Below are positions 1 through 3,803 of a stretch of DNA of 5,879 nt, one piece after another; position 1 is the stretch's first letter; every line of letters begins with the position of its first letter. The stretch spans positions 1-5,879 of the forward strand of contig JAIOSI010000188.1 in the NCBI GenBank assembly GCA_021107695.1, read 5' to 3'. Source of the stretch: a bacterium (GTDB lineage: Bacteria > RBG-13-66-14). The notes below the pieces were generated by a model. The model searched no databases. It was not told the DNA's origin and worked only from the letters and a program-made list of their open reading frames with translations. The position numbers were made by a program, and so were the translations under genes.

Positions 1-233
1 CCGTTAATAAGACGCTTCACGGATATATAAGAAGAACAAATATATAGGTCAACTTCTATTCCAGTTGCCTTTCTGAATTCAGGCATCATTTTTTTTCCCA
101 ATGCCTCATAAATTTGTGCAGAACAACTAATCTTCAATCTTTCTTTCGCATCTGCCGCTGAATTAAATATTATTGACCCGGACACAAAAATCGCAACAGC
201 TATAATAGAAATTATAACGAATTTTCTTTTCAT
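1..233 (-). CDS. Periplasmic solute-binding protein (PBP type 2, phosphate/molybdate-like), N-terminal part
   Basis: This is the first 77 codons of a gene that runs off the left edge. The protein starts MKRKFVIISIIAVAIF, a classic Sec signal peptide (basic start, hydrophobic core), with likely cleavage near SAADA at about residue 29. The mature start reads LKISCSAQIYEALGKKM, followed by a PEFRKATGIEVDLYICSS stretch. This is the usual opening of extracellular substrate-binding proteins of the molybdate, tungstate or phosphate type: first beta strand, first helix carrying a 'mature protein acts as receptor' pattern, then the second strand. Such proteins bind an anion in the periplasm and hand it to an ABC permease. 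The ATG at 231-233 has a strong GGAGGA ribosome site at 241-246, seven bases upstream, which fixes the start. The gene diverges from the NlpC/P60-like gene. The specific ligand cannot be told from this fragment, and no transporter genes are visible. Confidence 0.75.
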   Translation of the reverse strand, partial: MKRKFVIISIIAVAIFVSGSIIFNSAADAKERLKISCSAQIYEALGKKMMPEFRKATGIEVDLYICSSYISVKRLIN

Positions 234-240
234 TCTATTT

Positions 241-246
241 TCCTCC
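241..246 (-). promoter_or_regulatory. Ribosome binding site of the solute-binding protein gene
   Basis: Read on the minus strand this is GGAGGA, seven bases before the ATG at 233. It is the best Shine-Dalgarno match in the window and decides the start of a gene whose 3' part is missing. Confidence 0.75.
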
Positions 247-381
247 AAATTTTATTTGCCGTTTTTATTATTTATTTGCTTAAGGAAAAACCAACTTAAA
301 ACTAATAGCATGAAATGTAAGCAAGAGCAATGCTAAAGCGAATACATAAAAGGAATATTTCATGCGATAAGTCTTAACTGT

Positions 382-409
382 TTGACTTAAAACATAAATA
401 AAGTAATAT
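382..409 (+). promoter_or_regulatory. Putative sigma-70-type promoter for the NlpC/P60-like gene
   Basis: TTGACT (382-387) and TAATAT (404-409) are separated by 16 bases, close to the consensus -35 and -10 boxes. Transcription would begin near 416, leaving a leader of about 46 bases. Because the region is so AT-rich, chance matches are likely, so this is tentative. A perfect TTGACA at 416-421 has no good -10 box at normal distance. Confidence 0.35.
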
Positions 410-461
410 AAGAAGTTGACATAAAAACTATAAATAGTCTTTAACAAAACCAATAAAAAAA

Positions 462-920
462 ATGAAAAAAATTATTTCAGTAATTGTTGCACTTTCGATT
501 ACAGCCCTGCTCTTTGTTTGTCTTGAAGTTCAAAGCGTGGCATTTCACAAAGCTGCTTCCGAGCGGATACTGGCTCAAGCCGGCAAGGTCATTGCCAACC
601 TTAAAATTACTCGTTACAGTCACAGGACAAAAGTAGATGAAAAAATCGGCCTGTATGCCCTTGACTGTTCAGGTCTGGCTTTTTTTCTGCTGCAAAAGGC
701 GGCCCCTAATGCCCTTGCTTCCATACCGATAGAAAAAGGTCGTATCCGTCCTCGTGCGGTTATGTTTTATTCGGCTTTTTCCACGGCCTCTGAAAAAGGA
801 AATTGTGGAGTTTGGCAGCGTATTCCGCGGTTGTTAGATGCAATGCCTGGTGATTTTATCGCCTGGCGGAAACTGGCTGTTCCGAAGAAAGGCAATAGTG
901 GCCACTTCAAGGACGGCTAA
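462..920 (+). pseudogene. Truncated NlpC/P60-like cysteine peptidase, exported (probable gene remnant)
   Basis: The 152-residue product starts MKKIISVIVALSITALLFVC, a signal peptide, so it would act in the cell envelope. Residues 67-71 read LDCSG with Cys69, the nucleophile signature of NlpC/P60 and CHAP-like peptidases, which usually cleave or modify peptidoglycan stem peptides. Residues 129-136 read PGDFIAWR and residues 144-148 read GNSGH, the usual strand-turn motif ahead of the catalytic His (His148). In intact members the chain continues after GH with a hydrophobic strand (typically V, M or L, I, V) and 30 to 60 further residues carrying the third polar residue. Here it ends FKDG-stop four residues after His148, and none of the three forward frames after base 905 restores family-like sequence. 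I infer truncation by a rearrangement near 906 rather than a single frameshift. The ATG has no Shine-Dalgarno, only an A-rich leader, which suits an AT-rich gene. A short but functional variant cannot be excluded. Confidence 0.6.
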
Positions 921-980
921 AGGTGGCAGAGGCTCGGTTAATTTGACGGTGCGGGGGTCTTTCACGGCTGGTTTCAGATA

Positions 981-1091
981 TTATAATCTCTTATTTCGCA
1001 AGGAGATACCGTTGTTTTTCCAGCTAGCGTATCTGGGTGTCTGCCTCGCCCAGGTGAAAGCAGCTTCAAGCTGCCGCCACCGCCTTCCTTC
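981..1091 (-). pseudogene. Possible remnant of an unidentified gene
   Basis: On the minus strand the frame between a stop at 1094-1092 and a stop at 983-981 encodes 36 residues, including WRQLEAAFTWARQTPRYASW and then KNNGISLRNKRL. The aromatic and basic pattern reads more like a real protein tail than random translation. There is no start codon and the upstream frame is closed, so if genuine it is a decayed C-terminal fragment. I do not recognise the family. Chance is a realistic alternative at this length. Confidence 0.2.
1060..1074. repeat. Short perfect inverted repeat
   Basis: GCAGCTT and AAGCTGC flank a single C. The loop is too short for a stable RNA hairpin and no T run follows, so it is not a terminator. 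It could be a protein-binding palindrome or chance. Confidence 0.3.
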
Positions 1092-1189
1092 TTAGCCAGA
1101 TGACAGATTCGATGTAATTTACACCTATTGATGCTCCGCTGATCCAGTTTTGAGTGATTATCCCTCTGTAAGTTTCACCAGTCTTCAGC

Positions 1190-1195
1190 TATAAT
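1190..1195 (+). promoter_or_regulatory. Putative -10 box for the 1232-1966 cluster
   Basis: A perfect TATAAT lies 36 bases upstream of the first ATG of the cluster. At 16 to 18 bases upstream only weak -35 candidates (around TGTAAG, 1167-1172) occur, so it would need an activator or be a weak promoter. Its position just ahead of a three-gene cluster is the main support. Confidence 0.35.
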
Positions 1196-1231
1196 CGCCT
1201 TATTCGTTAACAACCTCAAAGGGAGATAAAC

Positions 1232-1429
1232 ATGCGCTTTTTCAACTGGAAGACCGGACTTTGGTTCCTCATCGTCGGACTCATCGGCACGATAATGCCG
1301 ATGTTCTCCGACTACGGACTGGCTATCGGCGGGCTGCTGCTACCCGGCTGGCTCTTTTACATCTTCCTCGGCATCGGCGCGGTGCTGATCATCCTCGGCA
1401 TCGTTGTTGCCGCGAAGAACAAGAACTAA
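1232..1429 (+). CDS. Small two-helix membrane protein, function unknown
   Basis: The 65-residue protein starts MRFFNWKTGLWFL. It has a first hydrophobic segment at about residues 9-24, a short FSDYG-containing loop, and a second long hydrophobic segment at about 34-60 ending in the basic tail AAKNKN. The charges suggest both ends face the cytoplasm. An AGGGAGA ribosome site at 1220-1226 sits about six bases before the ATG, giving good support for translation. It leads a closely spaced plus-strand cluster with a second small membrane protein and a DUF503 protein. No catalytic motif is visible and I do not recognise the family. Small hydrophobic proteins of this size often modulate larger membrane complexes, but nothing here identifies a partner. 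Confidence 0.7.
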   Translation: MRFFNWKTGLWFLIVGLIGTIMPMFSDYGLAIGGLLLPGWLFYIFLGIGAVLIILGIVVAAKNKN

Positions 1430-1458
1430 CAAAACCTCACCCAAACAAAGGAACCTCT

Positions 1459-1659
1459 ATGGCACGCAGAAGAAGTATCGTCCTGAGTATCGGAATCGGC
1501 ATTGCCGTGGTCGGTCTGTTCGGTCTGCTGGCTGGTGTATTTGGCATGGAATACATGGGAATGCCGCCGGAGATCGCCCTGGTCGTCCTGGTGGTCGGTG
1601 TCGTCTGGATTGGCATCTACGCTCTGGTCAAGATGCTGGCAGCCCGGCGGGACGGCTAA
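1459..1659 (+). CDS. Small two-helix membrane protein, function unknown
   Basis: The 66-residue protein begins MARRRSIVLSIGIGIAVV and has two hydrophobic segments (about residues 7-28 and 37-58) joined by a methionine- and glycine-rich loop (FGMEYMGMPPE). It ends in a basic tail, AARRDG. The positive ends predict a hairpin topology with both termini in the cytoplasm. The start is set by AAGGA at 1448-1452, six bases before the ATG; a longer reading of the same frame from 1261 would run through the preceding gene and is not credible. It lies 29 bases after that gene and 4 bases before the DUF503 gene. It has the same size and topology as the preceding product but no obvious residue-level similarity, so I do not call it a paralogue. 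Family not recognised. Confidence 0.7.
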   Translation: MARRRSIVLSIGIGIAVVGLFGLLAGVFGMEYMGMPPEIALVVLVVGVVWIGIYALVKMLAARRDG

Positions 1660-1663
1660 CCCG

Positions 1664-1966
1664 ATGCTGTATATCGGAGTGCTGGAGGTCGAGCTTTACC
1701 TCGCCAGCGCGCGCAGCCTGAAAGACCGACGCGGGACGGTTCGCTCCCTGAAGGATCGAGCCGTCTCTCGCTATCATGTTGCCGTGGCGGAGGTTGGCTC
1801 GACCACCGATGTGAAGCGGTTCACCCTCGCCTTCTCCACGGTATCGGGGAGCTGCTCGATGGTTGAGGAGATGCTGGACAAGCTGGAGCGGCTGGCGTTT
1901 TCCACCGAGGCGGAGGTCAGCGGACTGCGCCGGGCGGTTCGTTCCGCCGAGGAGCTGTGGGAGTGA
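1664..1966 (+). CDS. DUF503 family protein (YlxP-like)
   Basis: The 100-residue protein starts MLYIGVLEVELYLASARSLK and contains ARSLKDRRGTVRSLKDR (about residues 15-31), then YHVAVAEVG (about 37-45). These are the diagnostic conserved blocks of DUF503: an opening beta strand, the SLK-x-K/R-R helix and the VAEVG strand. The length matches the family, usually 90 to 100 residues, and the domain has a ferredoxin-like fold. The Bacillus member YlxP sits in the nusA-infB-rbfA region, and a link to ribosome assembly or translation has been suggested; the biochemical role is not settled. Here it is not next to translation genes but follows two small membrane proteins, only 4 bases after the previous stop. 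With no strong ribosome site, translation is probably coupled. A longer frame beginning at 1502 would overlap the upstream gene and is rejected, since family similarity begins exactly at this ATG. Confidence 0.85.
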   Translation: MLYIGVLEVELYLASARSLKDRRGTVRSLKDRAVSRYHVAVAEVGSTTDVKRFTLAFSTVSGSCSMVEEMLDKLERLAFSTEAEVSGLRRAVRSAEELWE

Positions 1967-2003
1967 AACTTCCGCCGGAGTGTGGATTCCTTCATGTCTA
2001 AGA

Positions 2004-2023
2004 CAAGGGGCTTCAGCCCCTTG
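2004..2023. repeat. Palindrome, first of a REP-like pair
   Basis: CAAGGGGCT and AGCCCCTTG form a perfect 9-base stem around TC. It lies 37 bases after the DUF503 stop. No T run follows on either strand, so it is not a canonical terminator. It shares the outer arms CAAGGGG and CCCCTTG with the palindrome at 2051-2070. Confidence 0.65.
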
Positions 2024-2050
2024 CGGATTTGACACGTACTTCACTTTTTC

Positions 2051-2070
2051 CAAGGGGTTAAAACCCCTTG
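2051..2070. repeat. Palindrome, second of a REP-like pair
   Basis: CAAGGGGTT and AACCCCTTG form a perfect 9-base stem around AA, followed by TTT. It differs from the first palindrome only in its central bases, so the two look like copies of one element spaced 47 bases start to start. Paired palindromes of this kind are typical of REP/BIME elements mobilised by REP-associated (IS200-like) transposases. Whether copies occur elsewhere cannot be seen here. Confidence 0.65.
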
Positions 2071-2154
2071 TTTCAAAGTCAAAACCTCTCCGCTGACACA
2101 CAATACGAAGATTCAGAAGCACCAGAGAAAAGCCAAGTTAGCAAAGGTCCCAGA

Positions 2155-2661
2155 GTGAGCGAGAATAACCCACCAAGATTTCCCGACGATTTCCCCGCAG
2201 AGGCGATCAGCCTGCGCCGGGACATCGGCAATGAAGAACGGCTCTCCACCGAAGAGCCGGATGCCGTACTAACGACAGAAGCGTTGCATCTCTACGGTCT
2301 GAGCGATTCGATTACCGGGTATCGTCGCTTCTCGCTGGAGGAGATCTCCACCGTAAAGGCGCGGAGCGAGGCGAAGGGCGGACCGATAAAGCTGATTGTG
2401 GCAATGCTCGTCCTACTGGGACTACTTGCCTTAATCTGGCTGGTTCCGCTTCCCCGGCTATGGCGGTTGCTCCTCGGAGCCGCCACGGTGCTGGCTTCGC
2501 TGCTGGTGCTGTACCTGCGGCGGGAGACCGACCGGGTGGTCTGTCGGCTGGAGGTCTGGCTATTGCTTGGCGAACGGATTCGCCTGGAGCTGCCGGAGAA
2601 AATCGCCGGACGACTGGTGAACCGCTTCGCCGACGAGGTCATCAAGCGACTGGTGGATTAA
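2155..2661 (+). CDS. Membrane protein with possible PH-like cytoplasmic domain, unknown function
   Basis: From the GTG at 2155 the product has 168 residues. Residues 1-75 are hydrophilic and include VLTTEALHLYG and YRRFSLEEISTVKAR (about residues 38-70). This 'strand, turn, basic-aromatic, EI-x-x-V' pattern is reminiscent of bacterial PH-like domains, which in membrane proteins precede a helical hairpin. Two transmembrane helices follow at about 77-98 and 102-121, then a basic, amphipathic tail (RLEVWLLLGERIRLELPEK and onward) to the end. The start choice rests on AAAGG at 2143-2147, seven bases upstream. The frame is also open back to a TTG at 2068, but that codon lies inside a palindrome and the added residues look non-coding. 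The gene converges with the minus-strand gene 9 bases downstream, with no terminator between them. The PH-like assignment is an inference from a short motif; the family is otherwise unrecognised. Confidence 0.65.
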   Translation: MSENNPPRFPDDFPAEAISLRRDIGNEERLSTEEPDAVLTTEALHLYGLSDSITGYRRFSLEEISTVKARSEAKGGPIKLIVAMLVLLGLLALIWLVPLPRLWRLLLGAATVLASLLVLYLRRETDRVVCRLEVWLLLGERIRLELPEKIAGRLVNRFADEVIKRLVD

Positions 2662-2670
2662 TGCGCTGGG

Positions 2671-2874
2671 TTACCCCTTACGCAGCTGACGAATCCGCAG
2701 CCAGCGGAGGAATCGCCAGAGCAGCATCAGCACCGCCAGAACGACAATCGTCCAGCCGACCCAGGGTTCAATGGCAAAGGCGAGGAGAGCCGCTCCGCTG
2801 ATTAAACCCAGCAGCAGCAGACCCATGAACGGATTCTTGACCAACGCGCCCAGTCCGGGGCGTTCATCGCTCAT
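2671..2874 (-). CDS. Small two-helix membrane protein coupled to the zinc-ribbon gene
   Basis: The 67-residue protein starts MSDERPGLGALVKNPFMG. It has two hydrophobic segments (about residues 17-34 and 37-54) and a strongly basic C-terminal tail rich in Arg (RFLRWLRIRQLRKG), predicting a cytoplasmic C-terminus. The ATG overlaps the stop of the upstream zinc-ribbon gene as ATGA (2871-2874), and a GGAG ribosome site (2880-2883 on the minus strand) lies inside that gene's last codons, five bases upstream. Together these give good evidence for a real, translationally coupled gene. No functional motif is visible. Tight coupling suggests it works with the coiled-coil protein, perhaps tethering it at the membrane, but that is inference. 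Confidence 0.75.
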   Translation of the reverse strand: MSDERPGLGALVKNPFMGLLLLGLISGAALLAFAIEPWVGWTIVVLAVLMLLWRFLRWLRIRQLRKG

Positions 2875-3617
2875 GATTTCTCCAGATTGCGGATGATTGC
2901 CCGACCTTGACTCGCGCTCTCCGGGTCAACCAGCATCGCGGCACAGGACTCGCACTGCCGAGCCTTGCCGTTGAGAACCTCGCTGACCGCCTGACTGGGC
3001 AGCTCGACCCCACAGACGCTACAGGCACGCTCCCGAAGCTCGGCGCAGATTGGACGACCGGTATCGTGTATCCGCCGATAGAAGCGGGCGGTGTTGTCGT
3101 CCAGTTGAGCGACCAGCTTCGCCAGCCCGCGCTGCTTCAGGTCAGCCTCTTCGCTCAGCCGCTGCTCCTCGGCGGCGGTTTCTTTTTCCCGCTGCTCCCC
3201 TTGAGAATTGATCACGGACAGCTCTTCCTCGCTCCGCTCAAACTCCCCAGCGACCTCTTCCCGCTGTTCCATCGGTTCCAGAATCCGCTCCTCCACCGTC
3301 CGTTGTCGCTCGCCATCGTGCTTGATCTCCGAGAGCAGCGTGGAGTATTCTCGATTGTTCGATGCGGAGAGCAGCTGGTTCCGATGTTTCTGCTGGCGGG
3401 TGGTCAGCTTCTCCACATCCATCTCCAGCTTCTGCTGGTCTATCGCCAGGCGAAGCTTTCGCTCGTGTAGTTCGTTGTGCTTTTGATCAGCCTGCTGGCG
3501 AAGCCGCTCCCGCTCCTCTCGTTCCTCTGCCAGGGCAGCCCGCTGCTTACCGAGACCTTTAAGCTCACGACGAAAGAGTTCCAACGCCCAGAGTTTTTCC
3601 AGTGGATAGGTCGGCAT
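2871..3617 (-). CDS. Coiled-coil protein with C-terminal C4 zinc ribbon (zf-RING_7, CdsZ-like)
   Basis: The 248-residue protein is mostly charged heptad-like helix from about residue 15 to 170 (for example EEREERERLRQQAD), an antiparallel coiled-coil hairpin. The block NNREYSTLLSEIKH (about 87-100) near the hairpin turn is a hallmark of this family. The C-terminal domain holds a four-cysteine zinc site: Cys199-x2-Cys202, 19 residues, Cys222-x2-Cys225, with a fifth cysteine at 191. This matches the C4-type zinc-ribbon family (formerly DUF164), whose chlamydial member CdsZ binds DNA or RNA-related partners or type III secretion components; the general role in other bacteria is unclear. The typical length is about 240 residues, so the gene is complete. 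GAGG at 3623-3626 lies five bases ahead of the ATG. The downstream small membrane gene overlaps by four bases, forming a two-gene operon. The domain call is firm; the cellular role is not. Confidence 0.85.
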   Translation of the reverse strand: MPTYPLEKLWALELFRRELKGLGKQRAALAEEREERERLRQQADQKHNELHERKLRLAIDQQKLEMDVEKLTTRQQKHRNQLLSASNNREYSTLLSEIKHDGERQRTVEERILEPMEQREEVAGEFERSEEELSVINSQGEQREKETAAEEQRLSEEADLKQRGLAKLVAQLDDNTARFYRRIHDTGRPICAELRERACSVCGVELPSQAVSEVLNGKARQCESCAAMLVDPESASQGRAIIRNLEKS

Positions 3618-3663
3618 TTTAACCTCGTATCTGTGAGGTGAGCTTATATTACTCTTGAGCTTT

Positions 3664-3691
3664 GTAGGGGTACGGCATGTCGTATCCCTAC
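3664..3691. repeat. 28-base REP-like palindrome
   Basis: GTAGGGGTACGGCA pairs with TGTCGTATCCCTAC over all 14 positions if two G:T pairs are allowed, so the whole 28 bases form one palindrome. It resembles the widespread intergenic palindrome built on GTAGGGGCACGGC. It lies upstream of the zinc-ribbon gene on the minus strand, between it and the Wzz gene. Confidence 0.6.
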
Positions 3692-3727
3692 GGTGTGGTT
3701 ACCCAAGTGTGGGAGTTGATATTCCAC

Positions 3728-3747
3728 TGCGGTGTTTGTTAGCCGCA
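3728..3747. repeat. Weak stem-loop within the palindrome cluster
   Basis: TGCGG (3728-3732) and CCGCA (3743-3747) form a 5-base stem with a 10-base loop. On its own it is within chance, but it sits between stronger hairpins. Confidence 0.25.
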
Positions 3748-3756
3748 AAACTGTGA

Positions 3757-3775
3757 TGCAACGCGGTGCGTTGCA
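3757..3775. repeat. Stem-loop in the Wzz/zinc-ribbon intergenic region
   Basis: TGCAACGC and GCGTTGCA form a perfect 8-base stem around GGT. It is separated by two bases from the terminator-like hairpin at 3778-3798, so the two would form a double hairpin at the 3' end of the Wzz transcript. Confidence 0.5.
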
Positions 3776-3777
3776 AA

Positions 3778-3798
3778 AGGGGCGTTCAAAACGCCCCT
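3778..3798 (-). terminator. Probable Rho-independent terminator of the Wzz gene
   Basis: Read on the minus strand, AGGGGCGTT and AACGCCCCT form a perfect 9-base, GC-rich stem around TTG, followed by TTTT, then GC. It begins five bases after the Wzz stop codon. The T run is short, so termination may be incomplete or helped by the next hairpin. The same sequence also resembles a REP-type palindrome, so it may be a mobile repeat serving as terminator. Confidence 0.5.
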
Positions 3799-3803
3799 GC
3801 TGA

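Larger units (their letters stand above)
234..461. other. AT-rich divergent intergenic region
   Basis: This region separates the divergent solute-binding protein and NlpC/P60-like genes, so it should carry promoters in both directions. It is strikingly AT-rich (15 of 60 bases G or C at 241-300). No open frame with coding character was found on either strand. A plausible plus-strand promoter lies at 382-409. No convincing minus-strand promoter could be chosen among the many AT-rich hexamers. Confidence 0.6.
921..1231. other. Non-coding junction region after the broken gene
   Basis: These 311 bases contain no convincing gene. The composition is intermediate between the AT-rich left part and the GC-rich right part. 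A 15-base inverted repeat (GCAGCTT, C, AAGCTGC) lies at 1060-1074. A 36-codon open minus-strand stretch with protein-like sequence lies at 981-1091. The last 40 bases carry a TATAAT box and a ribosome site for the downstream cluster. The region is best read as decayed sequence plus a promoter. Confidence 0.5.

Noticed and set aside
416..444. Perfect TTGACA at 416 as -35 box
   Set aside because: The nearest TATAAA is only 7 bases away and the sequence at 16 to 18 bases is poor; the 382-409 pair is better spaced.
838..1095. 85-codon open frame overlapping the NlpC/P60-like gene
   Set aside because: It overlaps the family-like frame out of phase for over 80 bases, has no ribosome site, and its residues match nothing recognisable; it does not continue the peptidase domain.
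1012..1095. TTG start at 1012 preceded by AAGGAG, encoding about 27 residues
   Set aside because: Very short, rare start codon, no recognisable sequence; the AAGGAG match is likely chance.
1628..2122. 164-codon minus-strand open frame across the DUF503 gene and the palindromes
   Set aside because: Antisense to a well-supported DUF503 gene and running through both repeat palindromes; no family resemblance.
2068..2154. N-terminal extension of the 2155 gene from a TTG codon
   Set aside because: The TTG lies in the arm of a palindrome, there is no ribosome site before it, and the added residues look non-coding; the GTG at 2155 has AAAGG seven bases upstream.
2907..3470. Long plus-strand open frame of 187 codons
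   Set aside because: It is the antisense of the zinc-ribbon coiled-coil gene, whose family motifs and cysteines are clear; charged heptad codons often leave the opposite strand open.
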